DNA from: Desulfomonile tiedjei
GTDB lineage: Bacteria > Desulfobacterota > Desulfomonilia > Desulfomonilales > Desulfomonilaceae
Assembly (NCBI GenBank): GCA_020718965.1
Contig: DYRE01000133.1
Span: 1-6,409, forward strand
DNA length: 6,409 bases
Direction: 5' to 3'
In this document: positions 1 to 5,500 of the stretch, piece after piece
Position numbering within the stretch: position 1 is the stretch's first letter
Layout of the letters: the number at the start of each line of letters is the position of its first letter
Made by a program: the position numbers and the translations under genes
The notes under the pieces: generated by a model
The model's database searches: none
What the model was told of the DNA's origin: nothing
What the model saw: only the letters and a program-made list of their open reading frames with translations

Positions 1-265
1 CATCCAGGACGGTCAGTCCTTCAGGGTTGATGTCGAATTTCTCAATTGCGGCGGACAGTTTGACACCGCCCCTGCTCACGTACTTGAGAGGTTCTTTGAG
101 TCCCAGTTCAACATTTTCTAATATTTCTTTGCCTGGTTTATCAACAATTAAACCGTTGACATAGACTTTGCCTTCCATTATGAGGGCTCTGGCTTTCTCT
201 CTTGAAGATGTTAATCGCCTCTCCACTAAAAGAATGTCGAGTCTTGTCTTGAGTATTTTAGTCAT
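1..265 (-). CDS. tlyA: TlyA-family rRNA 2'-O-methyltransferase (hemolysin A family), N-terminal part only
   Basis: Translating the minus strand from ATG at 265-263 gives 88 residues that run off the left edge in frame. Residues about 8-38 (RLDILLVERR, then SREKARALIMEGKVYVNG) are the S4 RNA-binding domain that opens TlyA proteins. YVSRGGVKL at 62-70 is the conserved linker into the Rossmann-type methyltransferase domain. The fragment ends at TVLD, just before the S-adenosylmethionine motif expected next (DVGAS type in the family), so the catalytic part lies outside the window. Family members methylate ribose 2'-OH groups in 16S and/or 23S rRNA; the name hemolysin is historical. The gene is last of three in a leftward cluster, 15 bases after the preceding stop. 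Only a weak AGG sits before the ATG, so translation may depend partly on the upstream gene. The family call is firm; the exact rRNA target cannot be told. Confidence 0.88.
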   Translation of the reverse strand, partial: MTKILKTRLDILLVERRLTSSREKARALIMEGKVYVNGLIVDKPGKEILENVELGLKEPLKYVSRGGVKLSAAIEKFDINPEGLTVLD

Positions 266-280
266 GGAGCCTGTGCTGTA

Positions 281-859
281 TCAAGCCCCGGGCATGATGG
301 TGAAATCAAGCACATCCACTATGCTGAAGCCGTAGTAAACATATATCATTCCACTTCCCAAAAAATCTTCTGGCCTGTGAATTGTGAAGTGGTACGCAAA
401 CTGGCCCTGGCTATTTGAGAGTCTAACGGTTTCTTCGTATTGTCTCGAATCCGGTAATTTGATGACAAATTTCAACGGTGTGTCCGAGGTCGAAGATTTG
501 TAATAGAATTGCACCATCAATATCAATCTGTCTCCGAAAAGCCCTGCATTAAAAGTTCTGCTATTGCCGAGAAATTTCCAGCCCTGGCTTTGAGCAATGG
601 CCGGTCCAAACTGAAGATCATAGATCGAAAGTCTTCCAGGCATTTCCCATGAAAGTTGGCCCACCTGACTTTCTTCCCCAGGGGGTCCTTTCTTTTTGAA
701 AACATCACTTTCTGAAATCTTCTGGGTCACTGGGTCCGCTGTTGCGGCAATGTCCGGCAAGAATAGATTTGAGAGAAATAGTGTTAGAACCAAAAAGCAT
801 ATCGTCTTACCAGTCCTGGAAAAGTCACTCAATTTTAGGGGTGTAAACTGCTGTTTCAT
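281..859 (-). CDS. uncharacterised exported protein with signal peptide, 192 aa
   Basis: I do not recognise this family. I start it at ATG 859-857 (MKQQFTPLKL) because that ATG overlaps the stop of the upstream gene as ATGA and has a G-rich stretch (GGTGGGGAG) just before it. An in-frame ATG four codons earlier (869-871) is possible. Residues 1-19 are basic and polar, 20-34 form a hydrophobic core (ICFLVLTLFLSNLFL), and ATA at 39-41 followed by DP is a plausible signal peptidase I site. The mature part has no cysteine, so it is not a lipoprotein. Residues about 50-70 are charged and probably flexible. Residues 75-190 alternate polar and aromatic/hydrophobic residues in short strand-like runs (RLILMVQFYYK, LKFVIKLPDS, FAYHFTIHRP, MIYVYYGFSI), which suggests a compact beta-rich periplasmic or surface domain. 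No catalytic motif is visible. Coupling to the membrane-protein gene before it suggests the two work together; that is inference. Confidence 0.72.
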   Translation of the reverse strand: MKQQFTPLKLSDFSRTGKTICFLVLTLFLSNLFLPDIAATADPVTQKISESDVFKKKGPPGEESQVGQLSWEMPGRLSIYDLQFGPAIAQSQGWKFLGNSRTFNAGLFGDRLILMVQFYYKSSTSDTPLKFVIKLPDSRQYEETVRLSNSQGQFAYHFTIHRPEDFLGSGMIYVYYGFSIVDVLDFTIMPGA

Positions 860-1203
860 GCTCCCCACCATCTTGGATTGATCGGTTTAGGCTCGAGTTC
901 ATTCGTTGGCCCTGAAGGTCCCTGATAATAGCCACCTGTTTCTTCTGAGCCTATCACAGCACGAGATTCGTCGATCGGTTTCGCCACTTTGGGATCCACA
1001 TTGTCGTCTTGACCGCCGGTCATCATTTGCAAGATTCGGCCTTGCAGACCTTGAGAATCAGCTTCTTCGGGCTTTTCTCCGTTTTTCTTGAATCTTGACC
1101 CGATCATGCTGAAGATCCACCAAAAGGCAAACAGCAACAAGAGAGGAAGCACGCGACCAAGTTCTCCTCCATACTTTTCGATTAGTTCACCAAAGTTTGG
1201 CAT
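856..1203 (-). CDS. uncharacterised single-pass membrane protein, 115 aa
   Basis: Not recognised. The reading frame is open back to an ATG at 1275, but I choose the ATG at 1203-1201 (MPNFGELIEK) because a GGAGG lies nine bases upstream on the coding strand (1217-1213) and nothing comparable precedes the longer start. Residues 1-17 are a short amphipathic lead. Residues 18-35 (VLPLLLLFAFWWIFSMIG) are one clear transmembrane helix. The following RFKKNGEK is strongly basic, so by the positive-inside rule the long C-terminal part should be cytoplasmic. Residues 45-115 are acidic, Gly/Pro-rich and low in predicted order, with a YYQGPSGP patch and a terminal PRWWGA. No enzyme motif is seen. It is the first gene of the leftward cluster and its stop overlaps the next start. 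With the longer start it would gain a second hydrophobic stretch (MNMICFCVILLSTLTF), which I consider less likely. Confidence 0.68.
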   Translation of the reverse strand: MPNFGELIEKYGGELGRVLPLLLLFAFWWIFSMIGSRFKKNGEKPEEADSQGLQGRILQMMTGGQDDNVDPKVAKPIDESRAVIGSEETGGYYQGPSGPTNELEPKPINPRWWGA

Positions 1204-1212
1204 GCTGAAAGT

Positions 1213-1217
1213 CCTCC
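1213..1217 (-). promoter_or_regulatory. ribosome binding site of the 115-aa membrane protein gene
   Basis: GGAGG on the minus strand, nine bases before ATG 1203. It decides between this start and an in-frame ATG 24 codons further upstream, which lacks a comparable site. Confidence 0.65.
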
Positions 1218-1264
1218 ACCAATGACGAAAAGTCAAAGTCGACAAGAGAATTACACAAAAACAA

Positions 1265-1293
1265 ATCATATTCAATTCGATTCATTGAGACCA
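1265..1293 (-). promoter_or_regulatory. weak candidate promoter for the leftward three-gene cluster
   Basis: On the minus strand, TATGAT (1270-1265) differs from the TATAAT consensus at one base. It is preceded at 17 bases by TGGTCT (1293-1288), a poor -35. The position, about 60 bases before the chosen start codon, is suitable. A loose dyad (TCAAT at 1272-1276 and ATTGA at 1284-1288, seven bases apart) lies within it and could be an operator, but such a short repeat in AT-rich DNA may be chance. Confidence 0.3.
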
Positions 1294-1318
1294 CATTCAT
1301 AGAAGATGCTGATTTTTG

Positions 1319-1348
1319 TTGAAAAATCGACATCGTTTAATCTATATT
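1319..1348 (+). promoter_or_regulatory. sigma70-like promoter of the serC-serA-purA operon
   Basis: TTGAAA at 1319-1324 matches the -35 consensus at five of six bases. TATATT at 1343-1348 matches the -10 consensus at five of six, with an 18-base spacer, one more than the optimum. Transcription would start near 1355 and give a leader of roughly 47 bases before serC. That leader is too short to hold a typical riboswitch, and I see no attenuator hairpin in it. Confidence 0.55.
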
Positions 1349-1387
1349 AATTAACTTGTGTACTGTGTTCCGACCTTTCCATACCTC

Positions 1388-1393
1388 AGGAGG
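1388..1393 (+). promoter_or_regulatory. ribosome binding site of serC
   Basis: A perfect AGGAGG eight bases before ATG 1402, the strongest Shine-Dalgarno sequence in the window. It fixes the serC start and suggests high translation of the first gene of the operon. Confidence 0.8.
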
Positions 1394-1401
1394 CTTAAGT
1401 C

Positions 1402-2487
1402 ATGGCCGTTCGCATTCACAACTTCAACCCGGGCCCCGCAGCGCTTCCTCTGACCGTTCTCCAACAGACCAAAGAAGCTATGGAGGATTTTGCCGGTTCA
1501 GGGATGTCAATAGCTGAAATCAGCCATCGTTCACCAGTTTTTGAAAATGTAATAAACCAATCTATTGATCGTATTAGAAGGTTGCTAAACCTGAGTTCCG
1601 ATTTCAAGGTTCTGTTTTTGCAAGGCGGCGCGAGCCTCCAATTCAGCATGATTCCCATGAATCTAATCTCTTCTGGCGCGTCCGCCGATTATATAAATAC
1701 AGGAACCTGGTCTACCAAGGCCATCAAGGAGATTCAAATCCTTGGAAAACCATACCGGGTCATAGCCTCCAGCGAGGACAGAAACTTCTGCTACATACCT
1801 AAAGAATTCACGATTTCTGAAGGCGCCGCATATGTTCACTACACATCAAACAACACCATAAAAGGCACCCAGTGGAGTTCAACGCCTGAAGCCGGGAACA
1901 GTCCACTTGTATCGGATATGTCTTCAGACATTTTCAGTCGTCCTTTTGATCCATCACCATTCGGTCTTATTTACGCCGGCGCCCAAAAAAACCTTGGACC
2001 AGCGGGCGTAACTCTTGTAATCATCCGTGACGACATGCTCGCACGTTCACCTAAAGATATACCAACAGTTCTCAGGTATACAACCCACGCAGAAAAGAAC
2101 TCCCTGTATAACACCCCACCGTGCATATCCATATATATGGTAAGCCTGGTGCTCAAGTGGATTGAGGAGACGATTGGTGGACTAGCGGCTATGGAAATCA
2201 GAAACCGCAAGAAAGCTAACATGCTTTATGATTACCTCGACGAAAGTGGTTTTTATATTGGAACAGCGGATAAGGATAGCAGATCATTGATGAATATAAC
2301 TTTCCGTCTGGGATCAGAGGAGCTTGAAAAGAAATTCACAGTTGAGGCGGCTAAAAATTCTCTTGGCGGTTTGAAAGGACACCGGTCAGTCGGCGGTTGC
2401 AGAGCTTCACTTTACAACGCTATTGAACCGGAATCCGTAAAGGCGTTGATAGATTTCATGAAAGAATTCGAAAGAGTTAACGGATAG
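1402..2487 (+). CDS. serC: phosphoserine aminotransferase
   Basis: A 361-residue PLP enzyme of the class V aminotransferase fold. It moves an amino group from glutamate to 3-phosphohydroxypyruvate, giving 3-phosphoserine (second step of serine synthesis, cytoplasmic); in many bacteria it also serves pyridoxal phosphate synthesis. The length equals the usual SerC length. The N-terminus carries FNPGPAALP (8-16) and ISHRSPVFENV (40-50), typical of SerC. QGGASLQF (74-81) is the cofactor phosphate loop. YAGAQKNLGPAG (191-202) contains Lys196, the residue expected to hold PLP as a Schiff base. NTPPCISIY (237-245) and GLKGHRSVGGCRAS (323-336) are the substrate-phosphate side of the pocket. All key elements are intact. 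The start is fixed by AGGAGG eight bases upstream. It leads an operon with the serA-like gene (gap five bases) and purA. No serB is present, so the phosphatase must be elsewhere. Confidence 0.97.
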   Translation: MAVRIHNFNPGPAALPLTVLQQTKEAMEDFAGSGMSIAEISHRSPVFENVINQSIDRIRRLLNLSSDFKVLFLQGGASLQFSMIPMNLISSGASADYINTGTWSTKAIKEIQILGKPYRVIASSEDRNFCYIPKEFTISEGAAYVHYTSNNTIKGTQWSSTPEAGNSPLVSDMSSDIFSRPFDPSPFGLIYAGAQKNLGPAGVTLVIIRDDMLARSPKDIPTVLRYTTHAEKNSLYNTPPCISIYMVSLVLKWIEETIGGLAAMEIRNRKKANMLYDYLDESGFYIGTADKDSRSLMNITFRLGSEELEKKFTVEAAKNSLGGLKGHRSVGGCRASLYNAIEPESVKALIDFMKEFERVNG

Positions 2488-2492
2488 GCTTG

Positions 2493-4115
2493 ATGGCTTT
2501 CAAAATTCTCATTGCAGACGAAATCCACGAAAGCGGACGTGGCATTCTTATGTCTAGCCCTGTCCTTGAGTTGGACATTAAACCCGGCATGGGTAAAGAT
2601 CAACTAGACAAATGTATATCCTGTTATGATGGCATAGTTGTTGGAGAATCCACAGAGCTTCGAGCGGACACATTGGGATTTGCGACCAAGCTGAAAGTGA
2701 TAGCTAAAGCGGGAGCGGATCTTGACAACATAGATGTCCAGGACGCCACACGACGAGGCGTGATAGTCATGAACGCGCCATCGAGTCATGCCGTTTCTTC
2801 AGGCGAAAACACCATAGCGCTGCTTACCGCTATTTGCAGGCATATCCCCGACGCTGTTGAGTCTATGAAACTGGGAAAGTGGGAGAAGAAGAAATTTCAG
2901 GGCCGCGAGATGGCCGGAAAAACCCTTGGAGTAATAGGATTTGGCAAGGTTGGAGCAATCGTGGCGCGTTACGCATCCAAGGGCCTTCGAATGAATGTCC
3001 TGGTATATGATGGGCTCGTTACTCAGGAAAAAATAAAACAGCAGGGATTCAAATCTGTCACATTGAACGAATTGTTCGCTAGATCGGATGTAATATCATT
3101 ACATATTCCGCTTAATCCAGACACGAGACACATACTTAATACAAAATCGTTTGACTTGATGAAGCAAGGGGTAATCATCATAAATACTGGACGAAGGGGC
3201 CTGATTCACGAAAACGCCCTGGTTAAATCTCTCGATTCAGGCGTAGTGGCGGGGGCGGCTCTCGACGTTCATTATGAAGTTCAGATTAAAGACAGCGAAC
3301 TTATCAACCATCCCAAAGTCATTTGCACTCCGGATCTTAGTATGGCCACTGAAGAGGCTCATGCAAATGTCGCCAAATCAATAGCTGAGTCTCTAAGGGA
3401 CTATTTTGAAAAAGGGACCCTGGGAAATACTGTAAATGTTCCTGTAGCGGATCAGGCCATCAGGACAAGGATAGCCCCTTACGCTGATCTGGCGAGAAGA
3501 CTTGGAATGTTTGTCGCCGGACTGTTCGTCGGAGACGTTGCAAGGATAGAAGTTGGATATCGTGGAGAAATCCTGGATTGGGACTTGACTCCTCTGACGA
3601 CTTCAGTCCTCCTGGGATTTCTTCAGGTTTTCAAAGGGTCAGATGTCAACGTGGTAAACGCCAACTTTGTCGCTGAAGAATGTGGTATAAAGGTTCATGA
3701 AACAGTCTTTAAGGAATCAATAGAGAGCCGGCCTTCAATAACTGTGGAAGTTTTTTCTGATGAAAAGGCTTTGATCAGGGTTGAAGGAGTTCTGATTCGA
3801 AGATTTGGAGAAGAACCCCGTATTATAGGAGTTAATGAGTTTGTAACGGAGGCTGTTCCTGCCGGCCCGATGCTGATGGTCAAGAATATTGACATTCCTG
3901 GGATGATAGCTGGAGTTACAGGAATCCTGTCGAGACAGCAAGTTAACGTAGCGCAGATGAATCTTTCGAGAGACTGCGCAGGAGGAACAGCGATATCAAT
4001 AATAAACCTTGATTCACCGGCTGATGACTTCACCCTGGAAGCAATAAAAAATATTGAAGGAATCCTAAGCGTTCATCAAGTCATAATAGATGATTTGCGC
4101 GATCTGGAGGTCTGA
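2493..4115 (+). CDS. serA: SerA-like D-3-phosphoglycerate dehydrogenase with altered catalytic residues
   Basis: A 540-residue protein with the full layout of long SerA proteins: substrate/NAD domains of the D-2-hydroxyacid dehydrogenase family (about 1-315), an ASB domain (about 316-455, with GYRGEI and VNVVNANFVAEE) and a C-terminal ACT domain (about 459-532, with NIDIPGMIAGVTGIL), which in SerA senses serine. The true enzyme oxidises 3-phosphoglycerate to 3-phosphohydroxypyruvate with NAD. GFGKVG (149-154) and the acidic residue in VYD (171-173) keep the NAD site. Arg234 (NTGRRG) matches the catalytic Arg. However, the position of the catalytic His (TPHxG in the family) is Asp281 (TPDLS). 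The usual DVFxxEP motif is DVHYEVQ (258-264), placing Val263 where the catalytic Glu should be. So activity is doubtful and the symbol records homology. I start at ATG 2493; a TTG just before (2490) is in frame. GGATAGG at 2482-2488 is a modest ribosome binding site that overlaps the serC stop. Confidence 0.9.
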   Translation: MAFKILIADEIHESGRGILMSSPVLELDIKPGMGKDQLDKCISCYDGIVVGESTELRADTLGFATKLKVIAKAGADLDNIDVQDATRRGVIVMNAPSSHAVSSGENTIALLTAICRHIPDAVESMKLGKWEKKKFQGREMAGKTLGVIGFGKVGAIVARYASKGLRMNVLVYDGLVTQEKIKQQGFKSVTLNELFARSDVISLHIPLNPDTRHILNTKSFDLMKQGVIIINTGRRGLIHENALVKSLDSGVVAGAALDVHYEVQIKDSELINHPKVICTPDLSMATEEAHANVAKSIAESLRDYFEKGTLGNTVNVPVADQAIRTRIAPYADLARRLGMFVAGLFVGDVARIEVGYRGEILDWDLTPLTTSVLLGFLQVFKGSDVNVVNANFVAEECGIKVHETVFKESIESRPSITVEVFSDEKALIRVEGVLIRRFGEEPRIIGVNEFVTEAVPAGPMLMVKNIDIPGMIAGVTGILSRQQVNVAQMNLSRDCAGGTAISIINLDSPADDFTLEAIKNIEGILSVHQVIIDDLRDLEV

Positions 4116-4123
4116 GTCAGACA

Positions 4124-4156
4124 ATGGGAATCAACAAGAAAGGTAAAAACTTTTGA
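4124..4156 (+). other. possible 10-codon leader ORF coupled to purA
   Basis: ATG at 4124 opens MGINKKGKNF, which stops at TGA 4154-4156. That stop overlaps the TTG start of purA (4153-4155), an arrangement that permits translational coupling. GGAGG at 4106-4110, inside the end of serA, lies 13 bases before the ATG, which is longer than optimal. The ORF is far too short to recognise and could be accidental. Confidence 0.22.
4139..4143 (+). promoter_or_regulatory. ribosome binding site of purA, supporting a TTG start
   Basis: AAAGG nine bases before TTG 4153. It supports initiation at this unusual codon: the PurA N-terminus begins exactly here, and no in-frame ATG or GTG lies nearby in a position that fits the family. 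Confidence 0.55.
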
Positions 4157-5442
4157 GCACTCTCGTAATTGTAGGGGCCCAATGGGGTGACGAAGGTAAG
4201 GGGAAGATTGTAGACCTGCTAACCAGCAGAGCTGATGTGGTGGTCCGTTTTCAGGGTGGTAACAATGCTGGTCATACGCTAAAAGTAGGTGGTGAACAAA
4301 TAATTGTTCACTTGATACCATCGGGGATTCTCTACCCGAATATCACCAACATCATAGCGAACGGTCTGGTAGTAGATCCGTCAGTGCTTATTTCAGAAAA
4401 GGCGGCGCTGAGAGAAAGGGGACATTTTCAGAAAGATTCCCAACTGCTGGTTTCCGACAGAGCGCAAGTGATTATGCCTTATCACAAGATAATAGACCAT
4501 GGCAGGGAGGATTTACTTGGCAAGGCTAAAATAGGCACTACAGGTCGAGGGATCGGACCAGCCTATGAAGACAAGGCTTCAAGAATGGGAATAAGGGTTG
4601 GGGACCTGTTGAGGCCGGCATCTCTTCGAGATCGCATTTACAATGTGATGGATGAAAAGAATTTTCTCATTGAAAGAAGGTTTAAGAGGCCCAAACTCAA
4701 TCCGGAAGAAGTGGTTCAAGAGTATCTCAGTTATGGGGAACAACTGGCGCCGCATATTGCAGATACGACGATTGTTCTCCAGAGTTTCGTCCGGGGAGGT
4801 AGTCATGTTCTTTTTGAAGGTGCGCAGGGCACTCTACTTGACATAGATCACGGAACCTACCCCTTCGTAACTTCTTCAAACGTCGTGGCCGGGAATGCTT
4901 GCGCAGGTTCAGGGGTAGGGCCCAACGTGATTGAAAAGTGCTGGGGGGTAGTTAAGGCATACACTACCAGAGTGGGTGAAGGAGCTTTTCCTACTGAACT
5001 GACGGGTAGTCTTGGGGAAGAACTCAGGGAAAAAGGCGGTGAATACGGAGCTACAACAGGTAGGCCTAGACGTTGTGGATGGCTCGACACAGTAGTCCTG
5101 AATCATAGTGTCCGTCTTAATGGTCTAACTGGAATAACCCTTACTAAAATGGACGTCCTGACTGGAATATCGCCTCTATCTGTAGCGATCGGATACGAAC
5201 TGGATGGTAAACCTATAGATTATATTCCATCCGACATAAATGAATTCGGTCGTGTCAAACCTCGTTACAGGGAAGTAAAGGGCTGGGATGAGCCATTGTC
5301 AGACTGTAGATCGTTCGATGATCTTCCCAAGAACGCGCGCGACTATGTTGAAATGATAGAGCACATGTCGGGTGTTCCCGTTACGCTTGTTTCAGTCGGG
5401 CCTGCCCGTGAACAGAGCATACTGAGGAAAACCCCTTTCTGA
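4153..5442 (+). CDS. purA: adenylosuccinate synthetase
   Basis: A 429-residue cytoplasmic enzyme that joins IMP and aspartate at the cost of GTP to give adenylosuccinate, the first step from IMP to AMP. The length is typical for bacteria. QWGDEGKGK (10-18) is the P-loop-like segment with catalytic Asp13. NNAGHT (37-42) holds the catalytic His41. GTTGRGIGPAYEDKA (about 128-142) binds IMP. EGAQGTLLDIDHGTYPFVTSSN (about 222-243) is a family signature, shown here only as positions of key residues. GATTGRPRRCGW (about 299-310) is the aspartate/GTP loop. TKMD (about 331-334) is the guanine-recognition segment, and VGPAREQSI near the C-terminus completes the site. All appear intact. The start is TTG, with AAAGG nine bases upstream. 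It lies 37 bases after serA and has no obvious promoter of its own, so it is probably transcribed with serC-serA. It ends facing moeA. Confidence 0.97.
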   Translation: MSTLVIVGAQWGDEGKGKIVDLLTSRADVVVRFQGGNNAGHTLKVGGEQIIVHLIPSGILYPNITNIIANGLVVDPSVLISEKAALRERGHFQKDSQLLVSDRAQVIMPYHKIIDHGREDLLGKAKIGTTGRGIGPAYEDKASRMGIRVGDLLRPASLRDRIYNVMDEKNFLIERRFKRPKLNPEEVVQEYLSYGEQLAPHIADTTIVLQSFVRGGSHVLFEGAQGTLLDIDHGTYPFVTSSNVVAGNACAGSGVGPNVIEKCWGVVKAYTTRVGEGAFPTELTGSLGEELREKGGEYGATTGRPRRCGWLDTVVLNHSVRLNGLTGITLTKMDVLTGISPLSVAIGYELDGKPIDYIPSDINEFGRVKPRYREVKGWDEPLSDCRSFDDLPKNARDYVEMIEHMSGVPVTLVSVGPAREQSILRKTPF

Positions 5443-5461
5443 TAGCCACAGGCCGGTTATC
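5441..5461 (+). other. small hairpin at the end of purA
   Basis: GATAGCC (5441-5447) can pair with GGTTATC (5455-5461) in RNA, seven pairs including one G-U, with a seven-base loop. It begins within the purA stop codon. No T-tract follows, so it is not a classical terminator; it might protect the 3' end of the message or be chance. Confidence 0.25.
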
Positions 5462-5474
5462 GATGGGAGCCCAG

Positions 5475-5500
5475 AAAAACCTGCTAATAGTAGCATTTTT
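5475..5500. terminator. candidate bidirectional terminator between purA and moeA
   Basis: TGCTA (5482-5486) and TAGCA (5491-5495) form a five-pair stem around ATAG. TTTTT follows at 5496-5500 and AAAAA precedes at 5475-5479, so each strand reads a hairpin followed by a T-run. It sits between two convergent genes and touches the moeA stop codon, exactly where a shared terminator is expected. The stem is short with only two G-C pairs, so it may be weak. Confidence 0.5.

Noticed and set aside
857..871. ATG at 871 as the start of the exported protein, four codons longer.
   Set aside because: The ATG at 859 forms the ATGA overlap with the upstream stop and gives a normal signal peptide; the longer form remains possible but is less supported.
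856..1275. A longer, 139-residue form of the small membrane protein starting at 1275.
   Set aside because: The internal ATG at 1203 has GGAGG nine bases upstream, while the longer start has no such site and would run across the likely promoter region.
1349..1401. A riboswitch or attenuator in the serC leader.
   Set aside because: Only about 47 bases separate the predicted transcription start from serC, and I see no hairpin followed by a T-run.
3695..4033. A 112-codon open frame on the minus strand inside serA, and similar antisense frames inside serC, purA and moeA.
   Set aside because: They lie wholly within well-supported genes on the opposite strand, have no convincing ribosome binding site and resemble no protein family; they are by-products of the real reading frames.
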